From Verrucomicrobiota bacterium (GTDB taxonomy: Bacteria; Verrucomicrobiota; Verrucomicrobiia; Verrucomicrobiales; Akkermansiaceae): a DNA stretch of 17,989 bases. The position numbers and the translations under genes are program-made. Location of the stretch: the NCBI GenBank assembly GCA_026397695.1, contig JAPLUJ010000677.1, forward strand, positions 1 through 17,989, given 5' to 3'. Positions within the stretch are counted from its first letter, which is position 1. Every line of letters begins with the position of its first letter. The notes beneath the pieces were generated by a model. It was not told where the DNA came from. It worked only from the letters and a program-made list of their open reading frames with translations, and ran no database searches. Shown here piece after piece: positions 1 through 7,006 of this stretch.

Positions 1-1
1 C

Positions 2-820
2 GTGGTGGAAATCAGCTCGGTCAACCGCAAGCAGGCGGAAGTCGTGGTGCAGGGGCCGCGCGAACTCTCGGAACTCGAAGGGCGCATCCGCAAAGCGGTG
101 CTCGGCGTGGTTTCACGCGGTCGCATCCAGGTGGTGGTCAAGCTCGAACGAGCCCAAGGTGCCGCCGCCGCCATCCAGTTAGACGCGGCCTTGGCCCGGG
201 CGTTTCACGATGCGTTCATCGAGCTGGGACAAACCGTCGGCCAGACGCTGCGGCCCACGGCAGGCGATTACCTCCGCCAACCTGGTATCCTCATTATGGG
301 CAGCGGTGACATTGACGCCGAGGAGGCGTGGCAGGCCATCGAACCCGCGCTCGATGCTGCTCTAACAGGACTGGCGGCCATGCGCCAAACCGAGGGCGAT
401 CACCTCAAGGCGGACTTGCTCGCGCGGCTCGGCACCTTGATGGGCTATTGCGGAAAAATTGCCGCCGAGGCCCCGGCCCGCCCGGTGCGCCAGCGCGAGA
501 TGTTAGGAAAACGCCTGCGTGAGGCCGGGCTGGGGCTGGATCCTGCGGATGAACGCGTGGTCAAGGAGCTCGCGCTGTTTGCGGACCGCTGCGACGTGAG
601 CGAGGAGCTCACGCGGCTGGACTCGCACGTCGCTAGGTTCCATGAATACCTCGACGCCACCGAGGCGCCGGGCCGTGCGCTGGATTTTCTCTGTCAGGAA
701 TTGTTCCGTGAGTTCAACACGATCGGCACCAAGGCCAACGACGCCGGGATCGCCCAGACCATCGTCGAAGCCAAGACCGAGTTGGAGAAGATCCGCGAGC
801 AGGTGCAGAATCTGGAATGA
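2..820 (+). CDS. yicC: YicC/YloC-family endoribonuclease, 5'-truncated by window edge
   Basis: The frame is open at the left edge, so the start is missing. Family members begin with a short SMTGFG-type segment before the EISSVN-like stretch seen here at residues 3-8, so about 20-25 residues lie outside the window. The C-terminal half is diagnostic: EELTRLDSHVARF, then GRALDFLCQELFREFNTIG, and the end KTELEKIREQVQNLE matches the conserved YicC tail (DUF1732). Family members are RNases; E. coli YicC has been linked to small-RNA turnover, and others are described as stress or stationary-phase proteins. No signal peptide or membrane segment is seen. The gene is convergent with the small basic gene that ends at 879. 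I am confident of the family. The cellular role here is known only by family. Confidence 0.93.
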   Translation: MVEISSVNRKQAEVVVQGPRELSELEGRIRKAVLGVVSRGRIQVVVKLERAQGAAAAIQLDAALARAFHDAFIELGQTVGQTLRPTAGDYLRQPGILIMGSGDIDAEEAWQAIEPALDAALTGLAAMRQTEGDHLKADLLARLGTLMGYCGKIAAEAPARPVRQREMLGKRLREAGLGLDPADERVVKELALFADRCDVSEELTRLDSHVARFHEYLDATEAPGRALDFLCQELFREFNTIGTKANDAGIAQTIVEAKTELEKIREQVQNLE

Positions 821-878
821 TCCTGCAACACCCCCTATTCGGCAAGCGCAGGCAGGTGGGCCCGCGTCACGGGCGGTC

Positions 879-1001
879 CTATTTCTTGTTAGGATCCTGC
901 CTTTTGGGCAAGGCCTGTTGTTTCGCCTGCGAGGCGCTGCTGGCCTTGACCTGTTTTTGTGCGGACTTCTTCTGGTTTGCTTTGGGGGATTTGTCGCCCA
1001 T
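879..1001 (-). CDS. Small lysine/glutamine-rich basic protein (40 aa)
   Basis: Reading the minus strand from an ATG at 1001-999 gives 40 residues and a TAG stop at 881-879. The protein starts MGDKSPKANQKKSAQKQ and ends PKRQDPNKK. It has ten Lys, seven Gln and six Ala, no aromatic residue and no Cys, so it is strongly basic and probably disordered. Tiny proteins starting M(G/S)DKSPK.NQK occur widely in bacteria as conserved hypotheticals, as far as I recall, which supports a real gene. Nucleic-acid binding is only an inference from charge. It is convergent with the yicC-type gene; between the two stops lies a short GC hairpin (860-874, 5-bp stem) without a T-tract. No clear ribosome binding site is visible. 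Confidence 0.72.
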   Translation of the reverse strand: MGDKSPKANQKKSAQKQVKASSASQAKQQALPKRQDPNKK

Positions 1002-1177
1002 GATGTTGTGTTGGTTGATGTGGTTGAGTTCGTCGGCGCAAACGGGTTGCCCCCGCCGACGATCACAATTTCCATGATTCAGTCGCCAAAGTCAAGCGAG
1101 CAGTCGTGCGCCTTTCTGCGCTGACAAGGATTTTTGTCGGGCATTTCAGGATTTCCAAAAATTCAACATTTCTAAAA

Positions 1178-1206
1178 TTGACGATTTGGAGGATCGCCAG
1201 TAGAAT
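1178..1206 (+). promoter_or_regulatory. Sigma70-like promoter for the LRR protein gene
   Basis: TTGACG (1178-1183) and TAGAAT (1201-1206) are separated by exactly 17 bases. Each hexamer differs from the consensus by one base. It lies in an AT-richer patch 76 bases before the ATG at 1282. No competing gene overlaps it. Confidence 0.6.
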
Positions 1207-1281
1207 CCAGCAGCTTGGGAGGATTGTCCCGACGAGGTGGTTCGGGAAAGCCGTGCCTAGGTAAATCACCATCCTGAAAAC

Positions 1282-2592
1282 ATGACCACAACCCACATTC
1301 TTCCACGCGCCGCCGGTCGGTTCACTGACTTGCTTCCGGCCACCAGCCAAGCGGGTTTCAAAATGCCAGTTGCTGGCAAATGCCGCTGGCTGGAGCCGCT
1401 GGCCATCCTATGCTGCATGGTCAATGCCCTGTCGGCTGACACTTACGGACTTTTCACTTACACCGTCAACGGGGGTGAGGTCACGATCACCGACTACCCC
1501 ACCGATGCGGAGGGTGCGGTGGTGATTCCGGCGAAGATTCCGCCGGATACCGGCAACCCGGTGACCCGCATCGGGGATGCGGCGTTCTCCGATTGCAGCG
1601 GATTGACGAGCGTGACGATTCCCAGTGGTGGGACCCACATCGGGAACAATGCTTTCTACTATTGCTACGGAATGACAAACGTGACGATTCCCGACGGTGT
1701 GACCCACATCGGGGATTTTGCATTCTCCTATTGCGAGGGGCTGCCGAGCGTGACGATTCCCTCCAGTGTGACCCACATCGGGGTCAATGCGTTCCAGAGC
1801 TGCAGCGGGTTGACGAGCGTGACGATTCCCGTTGGCGTGACCAGCATCGGAGTCGAGACGTTCTACGCTTGCAGCGGGCTGACGAGCGTGAAGATTCCCA
1901 CCAGCGTGACCAGCATCGGGAATACGGCATTCGGGGATTGCAGCGCGCTGGCGAGCGTGACGATTCCCGCCGGTGTGACCAGTATCGGGGCCTCCGCGTT
2001 TCAGAATTGCGGCGGGTTGACAAGCGTGATGATCGCTCACAGCGTGACCAGCATCGGCAACTCTGCGTTCGCTTCGTGCATCGCGCTGAGCACCATGCAT
2101 TGCCTGGGAAACGCACCCGTTCTTGGCACAAATGTTTTCGATTCGTCTAACACTTTCACGCTCTATCACTTCAATGACAAAGCGGGTTTCGACGTGGCGC
2201 CTTGGGATGCTTGCCAGTACGTCAGCCTGGGCGATGCCACCCCGGTTGCCCCGTGGTTGCTGTTGAATGGATTCACCCTCACTACGGACCTTCTAACCGA
2301 TCCCAACAACGACGGGGTGAACCTGTTGATGGCTTATGCCCTCACTCTGGACCCGCATGCGAATCTGAGCGGCAGCATGCCCAAACCGGTGATCGATGGA
2401 ACTCACATGTACCTCACATTCTACGCAGGGAGCGCAGGCGTGTCGTATGCAGTGGAGTCCAGCACCGACATGAAAGACAGGACCTGGACGAATGTGCCCC
2501 TCTCCGATCCTCCGGACGCCAACCAACGCCGCACGGCAACGGTCGATAGGAACGTTCCAAGTCGCTTCATGCGTCTGGTGGTGCGGTACTGA
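1282..2592 (+). CDS. Secreted BspA-type leucine-rich-repeat protein with shared C-terminal module
   Basis: The 436-residue protein has a hydrophobic export signal at about residues 35-52 (LEPLAILCCMVNALSA). An ATG at 1363 (residue 28) would give a more standard signal peptide and is a serious alternative start. Residues about 95-285 hold eight 23-residue repeats of the form (T/S)xIGxxAFxxCSGLTSVTIPxxV, the BspA/LRR_5 pattern, encoded by a 69-bp near-tandem DNA repeat. The last ~105 residues form a separate module: DPNNDGVNLLMAYALTLDP, then SYAVESSTDMKDRTW and the end SRFMRLVVRY. The same module ends the protein at the right edge of the window. BspA repeats usually mediate surface binding or adhesion; the partner is unknown. 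The C-terminal module may act in export or cell-surface attachment, which is inference. No partner gene is evident. Confidence 0.88.
   Translation: MTTTHILPRAAGRFTDLLPATSQAGFKMPVAGKCRWLEPLAILCCMVNALSADTYGLFTYTVNGGEVTITDYPTDAEGAVVIPAKIPPDTGNPVTRIGDAAFSDCSGLTSVTIPSGGTHIGNNAFYYCYGMTNVTIPDGVTHIGDFAFSYCEGLPSVTIPSSVTHIGVNAFQSCSGLTSVTIPVGVTSIGVETFYACSGLTSVKIPTSVTSIGNTAFGDCSALASVTIPAGVTSIGASAFQNCGGLTSVMIAHSVTSIGNSAFASCIALSTMHCLGNAPVLGTNVFDSSNTFTLYHFNDKAGFDVAPWDACQYVSLGDATPVAPWLLLNGFTLTTDLLTDPNNDGVNLLMAYALTLDPHANLSGSMPKPVIDGTHMYLTFYAGSAGVSYAVESSTDMKDRTWTNVPLSDPPDANQRRTATVDRNVPSRFMRLVVRY
1560..2095 (+). repeat. 69-bp tandem repeats encoding 23-residue LRRs
   Basis: About eight units, each containing GAGCGTGACGATTCCC or a close variant followed by a CATCGGG block, spaced 69 bp apart. 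Units from about 1800 to 2060 are closest to each other. The DNA-level similarity suggests recent copy-number change by recombination or slippage. Confidence 0.85.
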
Positions 2593-2724
2593 GAGGATAA
2601 TGATCCTTGTGGATGCAGGTGGAGTCTGCCGGAATGCGCCTGAAAATCGCCCATCCTTCATGGGTTTCCCGGCATGACAACAACATCCGCTTCATCACTC
2701 CCGACCCCTGGTCCGCGCCGCGGC

Positions 2725-2753
2725 TTGCACAGGAGCGAACAAATTGTTAGAAA
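2725..2753 (+). promoter_or_regulatory. Weak candidate promoter for the MFS gene
   Basis: TTGCAC (2725-2730), 17 bases, then TAGAAA (2748-2753), 21 bases before the ATG at 2775. It is the only AT-rich patch in the 182-base gap after the LRR gene, but both boxes match consensus only moderately. The rest of the gap (2593-2724) shows no gene or strong hairpin. Confidence 0.3.
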
Positions 2754-2774
2754 TTATCCGGTAAGAATGCGGCC

Positions 2775-4010
2775 ATGATGAGCCTGAAGCGCTACATGAC
2801 GCTGGTGGGCTGGGGGCTGCTGGTGACGACGCTGGGGCAGATGATGGGCCTCGGCGAAAAGCCGATCCGGTTTCTGCTGAAAGATCAACTCGGTCTCTCG
2901 GCCACGGAGATGGCCATGTGGATGTGGATGGCACTGCTGCCGTGGAGTTTCAAACCGCTGGCCGGTCTGTTGTCCGATGCGTTGCCGCTGTTCGGCAGTC
3001 GGCGCAAATACTATCTGATACTCAGTTCGTTGCTGGCCGGGCTGTTGTGGTTCGGGATGGGGCTGGTGCCGCGGACGTTCTATCCGCTGTTAGCGACGGC
3101 GTTGGGCTTGAATGTCATGGCGGTGATTGCCAGCGTGGTAACCGGCGGGCTGCTGGTTGAGGGGGCGCAGTCACACGGCGCGACCGGACGGCTCAGTTCG
3201 CTGCGATTGGTGATCATCAACACGACCTTCATCATCGCCGGTCCGGCCAGCGGCTTTCTGGCCGGTTGTTGGTTCGGATGGACGACCATCACCAGCGGGA
3301 TTTTATTCCTGTCGATGGTGCCGGTGACATGGTTCCTGCTGCGCGAGCCACCGCTGGCGACGCGGTTCGACAAGCCCGGCGACGCGTTGCGCGAGGTGGC
3401 GCGGCAGGTCAATCTGCTGCTGCCATGGAACTGCAAAACCCTGTGGATTGTCGGTGGGTTGTTCTTTCTGATCCAAGTGGCACCCGGCCTGTACACGCCA
3501 CTCTTCTACTATCAGACCAACACCCTGCATTTCACCCCTCAGTTCATCGGCAACCTCAGTGTGATTTACGGCGGCATGGGCCTGCTTGGCTCATTCATCT
3601 ATCCGTTTGTATGCCGGCGCTTCCGCCTGCGGGTGTTGTTGGCGCTGGCGATTGTCTGCACCATTGCCAGCAACATGGCCTACCTCGGCTATGTCTCGCG
3701 CAACACCGCCATGGTCATTGAAGGGGCCGCCGGCCTGGGCCTGACGCTGGCCCAACTGCCGCTCTTCGACCTCGCTGCCAGGGCCACGCCCAAGGGCAGC
3801 GAGGCGCTGGCCTACTCGTTGATGATCGCCTGCTGGAACTGGGGCCTCGCCCTGTCCGATGTTCTCGGGTCATGGTTGTTTGACAAGTTCGACCAGACAT
3901 TCATGAACCTCGTCTGGGTGAACGCGGGCACGACCGCGCTCGTGCTCATCGTCGTCCCGTTCCTTCCCGGCAATCTGGTAGATCGCAGGGAAGGGGAAAT
4001 GTCCACCTGA
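2775..4010 (+). CDS. MFS transporter, BT1 (folate/biopterin)-like
   Basis: The 411-residue protein has about 12 hydrophobic segments spread over its whole length, as in the major facilitator superfamily. Near residues 57-80 the sequence FKPLAGLLSDALPLFGSRRK places a G-x-L-S-D-x-x-P loop before a basic RRK. This resembles loop 2-3 of the BT1 folate/biopterin transporter group (KP..G..SD..P..G.RR). The segment after residue 240 (TPLFYYQTNTLHFTPQFIG) also fits that group. It probably imports or exports a small organic solute across the inner membrane; the substrate cannot be read from the sequence. The start follows GCGGCC with no clear Shine-Dalgarno; a second ATG directly follows the first. 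It is convergent with the repeat protein gene, whose out-of-frame tail ends 11 bases away. Superfamily call firm, subfamily moderate. Confidence 0.85.
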   Translation: MMSLKRYMTLVGWGLLVTTLGQMMGLGEKPIRFLLKDQLGLSATEMAMWMWMALLPWSFKPLAGLLSDALPLFGSRRKYYLILSSLLAGLLWFGMGLVPRTFYPLLATALGLNVMAVIASVVTGGLLVEGAQSHGATGRLSSLRLVIINTTFIIAGPASGFLAGCWFGWTTITSGILFLSMVPVTWFLLREPPLATRFDKPGDALREVARQVNLLLPWNCKTLWIVGGLFFLIQVAPGLYTPLFYYQTNTLHFTPQFIGNLSVIYGGMGLLGSFIYPFVCRRFRLRVLLALAIVCTIASNMAYLGYVSRNTAMVIEGAAGLGLTLAQLPLFDLAARATPKGSEALAYSLMIACWNWGLALSDVLGSWLFDKFDQTFMNLVWVNAGTTALVLIVVPFLPGNLVDRREGEMST

Positions 4011-4021
4011 TCCGTGGCTGA

Positions 4022-4150
4022 TTACTCGGGCTTTGGCGCTCGCGGCGCCTCAAACTTCTTCACCCGTGCATTGAGTTCCTCGATTTGTTTGTGGAGTTTA
4101 CGCATTTCTGATAGCATCGCGGCATTTGCGTCGGCTTGCCCATCTCCTGA
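4022..4150 (-). pseudogene. Out-of-frame coiled-coil tail of the repeat protein
   Basis: In the frame one base behind the upstream coding frame, the minus strand reads GDGQADANAAMLSEMRKLHK, then QIEELNARVKKFEAPRAPKPE and a TAA at 4024-4022. The heptad pattern (M-L..M..L...I..L...V..F) and charged ends look like genuine protein. The frame used upstream instead ends in a Cys/Ser/Asn-rich stretch (RCYQKCVNSTNKSRNSMHG) at 4060. A single missing base, or -1 slippage, somewhere in about 4140-4220 would join them. Confidence 0.6.
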
Positions 4151-4890
4151 TTGAAATCGCGGCGAGGGGCGGGGCGCGGCATGTTTTGGTCGGTGGGTGG
4201 CGCGGGCTTGGCTTGCTTGATTTCCGCTTCCATGCGACCGATCTCCTGACGGGCCTTGGCGGCATGCTCGGCATATCCTGCGGCCGCCAAATGCTCAGCC
4301 GCTTGGCGCAAATGCCGAATCCGGGCTACCGCAGGTTGATCTCCTTGAACGGGCGGCTGCACTTGGCCCTCCGGGCGTTTGGGTTCAGGTCTCGTTAGGT
4401 TAGGCTGGGCCATCGGGCGGTGCGGCGCATCTAACTTTTCTGGGCGCGCCATCCGGCGTTCGGATTTGGCCGCGTTGGGCTGGATCATCCCGAAACCCCG
4501 ACCACCTTGCCGGGGCTGCCATGCCTGCGGTTCCTGCGGCCCACCGAACTGTTGTGGCTGAGCCATCGGGCCTTGTGGACCGTCTGCGTTGGGCTGGCCC
4601 ATGCGGGACCTCCAGCCACCCTGCCGCTGCATCCACGCCTGCGGACTCTGCGGCCCACCGAACTGTTGGGGCCGCGCCATCGGGCGTTGCGGACCGTCTG
4701 GGTTTGGCTGGCCCATGCGGGACCTCCAGCCATCCTGCTGCTGCATCTGACCGGGACCAGGCACAGCGCGCGGGGCATTGTTGGGGGCGGGCGGACCACC
4801 CCGATCCTGCGCCCGGGTGATCATGGGAATTAGCATAAACCCGGCGACAAGTGCCGGAAAAAATAGGAAACGATGGAATGATGATTTCAT
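4060..4890 (-). CDS. Secreted Gln/Pro/Gly-rich repeat protein, probably frameshifted near its C-terminus
   Basis: The start chosen is the ATG at 4890, because it opens a standard signal peptide: MKSSFHRFLFFPALVAGFML followed by IPMITRAQ. An upstream in-frame ATG at 4965 would add 25 uncharacteristic residues. The mature part has a 38-residue repeat (GWRSRMGQPN.DGPQ.PMA, PQQFGGPQ.PQAW) in two close copies and one worn copy. A helical stretch follows (HLRQAAEHLAAAGYAEHAAK, EIGRMEAEIKQA). Secreted proteins with an LRQAAEHLAAAG-type helix and a terminal coiled coil are common in Planctomycetes and Verrucomicrobia, but their function is unknown. The natural coiled-coil end is found out of frame at 4022-4150, so this gene is either frameshifted, decayed or affected by a sequence error. 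The hydrolase gene ends 81 bases upstream on the same strand, so co-transcription is possible. Confidence 0.68.
   Translation of the reverse strand: MKSSFHRFLFFPALVAGFMLIPMITRAQDRGGPPAPNNAPRAVPGPGQMQQQDGWRSRMGQPNPDGPQRPMARPQQFGGPQSPQAWMQRQGGWRSRMGQPNADGPQGPMAQPQQFGGPQEPQAWQPRQGGRGFGMIQPNAAKSERRMARPEKLDAPHRPMAQPNLTRPEPKRPEGQVQPPVQGDQPAVARIRHLRQAAEHLAAAGYAEHAAKARQEIGRMEAEIKQAKPAPPTDQNMPRPAPRRDFNQEMGKPTQMPRCYQKCVNSTNKSRNSMHG
4562..4789 (-). repeat. 114-bp tandem repeat inside the repeat protein gene
   Basis: Blocks such as GCCATCGGG (4562 and 4676) and CCACCGAACTGTTG (4541 and 4655) recur with an exact 114-bp offset, giving 38-residue protein repeats. A third, degraded unit precedes them in position (about 4450-4560). 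Confidence 0.75.
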
Positions 4891-4971
4891 AATCAATGAT
4901 GGGTTCGATGAATACTCACCGGGGTAAAACCCGCCAAAATCCCAAACGTTGCCGCATTCCTGCATTTTGGA

Positions 4972-5922
4972 TCAGGGTTTTGCGGAGGGAGCCTTGAGTT
5001 TCTCAATCAGGTATTGCGTCATCTGGGGATGCTTCACATTGGGTGCGCCGGGATATACGAGTTCGCACTCGATGCTAACGCTTTGCATTTTCTCCTGAAG
5101 CTTCACGCCGAAGTTCGCCGTGTGTGTCGGATCCTTTTGCTCCTGGCCGAGAGCGGGTGGGGTGGAGTAAACGAGGTGGATCGGAGGATCGTCCGCGCTC
5201 ACGTGCGCAATGGGTGAGTATTCCTTGATCCAGCAAAGGACGTCATTACGCTGGGCAAGAAATTGCGCAAACTGCAAGTCGCGCGTTTTCGGGTCCTTTG
5301 GGTCGCTCATGAAACCGAACGCATGACCGCCGTATCGGCTGTTAGGAGTCCATTCATGCATCTGTTGCGGATCGAGCGTTGTCTGGGCGTTGCTCACTGC
5401 GGCACACCATAGTCGTGTGGATTCATGCGCGATGGGATCACTGCTTTGCGGATCGGCCATGTCGTCATGGAATGCGAGCCACAGGCTGGAACAAGCACCC
5501 GCCGAGCCGCCTGACGCAGCGATACGCGTCTTGTCGATATGCCATTCCACCGCCTTGCTGCGCACGAACTGCAACGCGCGCGCCGCATCATGCATGGGCC
5601 ACTCCACCGGTGGCTTCACCCCTGCCGCATACGCATGGGAGGTGTAGCGGTAGTTAATGGAGACGACGGCAACGCCGGCTGCCAGATACGGAGTGACATC
5701 GATGCCTTTTTTATCGCCAGCCACCCAGCCGCCACCGTGGATGAAGAACAAGACGGGCGCAGGGATGTCCGACTTCGCCTGGTAAAAATCCAGCACTTGC
5801 CGCTCATGCGTGCCGTAAGGGACGTTAGCGAGTGTGGGTTGGACAGCGGCGGCGGCGGACACGGGCGCGGCGATCGCACTGAGCAAAGCGCAGGCGAGGA
5901 GCTCGGTGGGGAGTTTCATCAT
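4972..5922 (-). CDS. Secreted alpha/beta hydrolase (carboxylesterase, BD-FAE/lipase-like)
   Basis: Two tandem ATGs (5922 and 5919) follow a possible GTG at 5925; I use 5922. The first ~25 residues (KLPTELLACALLSAIAAPVSA) are a signal peptide, so the enzyme acts outside the cytoplasm. The oxyanion-hole motif HGGG is at residues ~62-65 and the nucleophile elbow GGSAG at ~138-142, with Ser ~140 as nucleophile. The acid is probably in the ADDPP segment (~243-247) and the His near the C-terminus (VKHPQM). This layout matches the acyl-esterase family around BD-FAE/acetyl-xylan esterases; the actual ester is unknown. Upstream, at 5926, begins a duplicated end of the reductase gene. Before that duplication the reductase stop would have stood only about 13 bases from this start, which suggests a former operon. 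Confidence 0.87.
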   Translation of the reverse strand: MMKLPTELLACALLSAIAAPVSAAAAVQPTLANVPYGTHERQVLDFYQAKSDIPAPVLFFIHGGGWVAGDKKGIDVTPYLAAGVAVVSINYRYTSHAYAAGVKPPVEWPMHDAARALQFVRSKAVEWHIDKTRIAASGGSAGACSSLWLAFHDDMADPQSSDPIAHESTRLWCAAVSNAQTTLDPQQMHEWTPNSRYGGHAFGFMSDPKDPKTRDLQFAQFLAQRNDVLCWIKEYSPIAHVSADDPPIHLVYSTPPALGQEQKDPTHTANFGVKLQEKMQSVSIECELVYPGAPNVKHPQMTQYLIEKLKAPSAKP

Positions 5923-5925
5923 CAC

Positions 5926-6062
5926 ACTGGAGTTGTTAGCGGTAATCCTCGGCGGTCTGCGGCTTGTTTTGGAGCACGTCTTCGATGCGTGCCATCACCT
6001 CGTCGGTGAGTTTGGGCAGCACGTCGATGGCCTGCATGTTTTCGGTGACTTGCGAGGCACGC
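5926..6062. repeat. Direct repeat copy 1 (detached reductase 3' end)
   Basis: A 137-bp segment identical at 135 positions to 7007-7143. It starts at ACTGGAGTTGTTAGCGG and ends at TTGCGAGGCACGC; similarity stops sharply on both sides. The copies are offset by exactly 1081 bases. Confidence 0.95.
5936..6062 (-). pseudogene. Detached 3' fragment of the aldo/keto reductase gene
   Basis: Encodes the last 41 or so residues of the neighbouring reductase ([18 protein letters not shown] onward, ending KPQTAEDYR and TAA) with one Gly-to-Asp change and one silent change. There is no start or upstream part, so it is a remnant. The near-identity implies recent duplication or conversion. It lies directly before the hydrolase gene, where the original reductase end would have been. 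Confidence 0.9.
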
Positions 6063-6111
6063 TTGTTAGGGAAGGGTGTAACGTGCGGTGCGGACATGGA
6101 GGGCAAAGAAA

Positions 6112-6675
6112 TCAAAGCGGTGGAATTCCTTCGAGGGCTTCACGCAAGCGTTCTTGGGTGCCATGGATTTCACACCATCGGTTGATATAGTCCATGTCGA
6201 GCATCTCGGGGCTTTGTACTGCAAGCACATCCCGGGCGTCATCAAGATCCTTGTTGCGTCCCCAGCGGAGTTTCTGCACCACCACGTCCTCTGGAGTGGG
6301 CAGCCAAGTGTGGCGGTTCAACATCGGAATAAACAGTCGGCGGCGGCGGCCGAATTGCTCAGCAACGAATGGATCATCGAAGACCTCGAAGAGTTCGACC
6401 TTGAACGGTGGAGAGGCCCGGCTTTGACCAACGTGCCTGCGTCCCCACGTCAACGAGTCAAACAAAGTCTGCGGATCGAATTCGATCAAAGGATCGAGTT
6501 TCCTGATCATTTCGCCAACGCCACCGCCCGTTTGGACAGCAACTAATAAATCCAAATCGCGGGTGGAGCGCGGAACTCCATAGGCCCCTGCGGCAAACGC
6601 CCCCACGACCATGAAGGGAACTTCACTCGCTTCGGCGGCATCGATCAAGTGCGCTGCGACTTGCTCCAGAGTCAT
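6112..6675 (-). CDS. Nucleotidyltransferase-fold protein (MNT/AbiEii-like)
   Basis: The 187-residue protein has the hallmark of the minimal/AbiEii-like nucleotidyltransferase fold: GAFAAGAYGVPRSTRDLD at residues 25-42, with Asp40 and Asp42 as the metal-binding pair. A possible third carboxylate is Glu94 in FKVELFEV. The segment PTPEDVVVQKLRWGRNKDLD (127-146) followed by DARDVL is typical of this group. Such enzymes transfer nucleotides to proteins, RNA or small molecules, and many are toxins or antitoxins in two-gene systems. Its ATG overlaps the stop of the upstream 94-residue gene (ATGA at 6675-6672), so the two are translationally coupled. The pair lies between duplicated reductase ends. 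Fold call firm, toxin or antitoxin role inferred from layout. Confidence 0.82.
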   Translation of the reverse strand: MTLEQVAAHLIDAAEASEVPFMVVGAFAAGAYGVPRSTRDLDLLVAVQTGGGVGEMIRKLDPLIEFDPQTLFDSLTWGRRHVGQSRASPPFKVELFEVFDDPFVAEQFGRRRRLFIPMLNRHTWLPTPEDVVVQKLRWGRNKDLDDARDVLAVQSPEMLDMDYINRWCEIHGTQERLREALEGIPPL

Positions 6676-6956
6676 GAATTCAAGGTTATTTCGCGAACAA
6701 ACCGGCCATGTTCACGTATGGCATCCAGACGTTCAAACCAGCGCCGCACTTCCCGCCAACCTTCCGCTTCATCCGTTGTGCCGAGGCGATCCATCGCTCC
6801 TGCGTGCATCATGCCCACTTGATGATTCGACAGCGCGAATACTTCCTCCAACCGCTGTGCCGTCGTCAGCGCGCGAGAACGCAGGATCTTGTCGCGGTAG
6901 ATCGCGCCCTGCAGCGCTTTCAAGGCCAACGGATCCTCGTGCGGGTTGCTTTGCAT
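6672..6956 (-). CDS. Hypothetical partner of the nucleotidyltransferase (94 aa)
   Basis: The first gene of the coupled pair. It is a 94-residue, charged, probably all-helical protein with the segments DPLALKALQGAIYRDKILRS, TTAQRLEEVFALSN, and AEGWREVRRWFERLDAIREH. I do not recognise a named family. It lacks the R-x4-6-H motif expected of HEPN toxins, so the classic MNT/HEPN pairing is not supported. No helix-turn-helix is obvious. Small helical genes fused by ATGA overlap to an MNT-type gene are common in environmental phyla, which supports a functional two-component module. The start is the ATG at 6956; the preceding bases (GCGGCCGC) give no clear ribosome binding site. Confidence 0.72.
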   Translation of the reverse strand: MQSNPHEDPLALKALQGAIYRDKILRSRALTTAQRLEEVFALSNHQVGMMHAGAMDRLGTTDEAEGWREVRRWFERLDAIREHGRFVREITLNS

Positions 6957-7006
6957 GCGGGCCGCAACCTAGCCGGATTCCCCTGACGAAGCAACCCCAT
7001 ATCTGG

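Larger units (their letters stand above)
6063..7006 (-). mobile_element. Inserted two-gene cassette between direct repeats
   Basis: The 944 bases between the two 137-bp repeats carry only the nucleotidyltransferase pair. No transposase, integrase or clear terminal inverted repeats are present, so this is not a recognisable insertion sequence. The layout, with the intact host gene end on one side and a duplicated end on the other, resembles insertions that regenerate the 3' end of their target gene. Duplication by recombination is an equally open explanation. Mobility is inferred, not shown. Confidence 0.45.

Noticed and set aside
860..874. Bidirectional terminator between yicC and the 40-codon gene
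   Set aside because: Only a 5-bp stem and no T-tract on either strand; too weak to list as a feature.
1560..2095. Regular repeats as a CRISPR array
   Set aside because: Units are contiguous 69-bp coding repeats with no unique spacers.
1408..2169. Repetitive open frames on the opposite strand and in another frame of the LRR gene
   Set aside because: The 69-bp period keeps all frames open and makes each look repetitive; only the plus frame from 1282 has a signal peptide and the LRR consensus.
6672..6956. HEPN toxin partner of the MNT protein
   Set aside because: The R-x4-6-H catalytic motif of HEPN proteins is absent, so the classic pairing is not claimed.
6063..7006. Insertion sequence or MITE
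   Set aside because: No transposase, no short target duplication and no terminal inverted repeats seen; the flanking repeat is a gene end of 137 bp.
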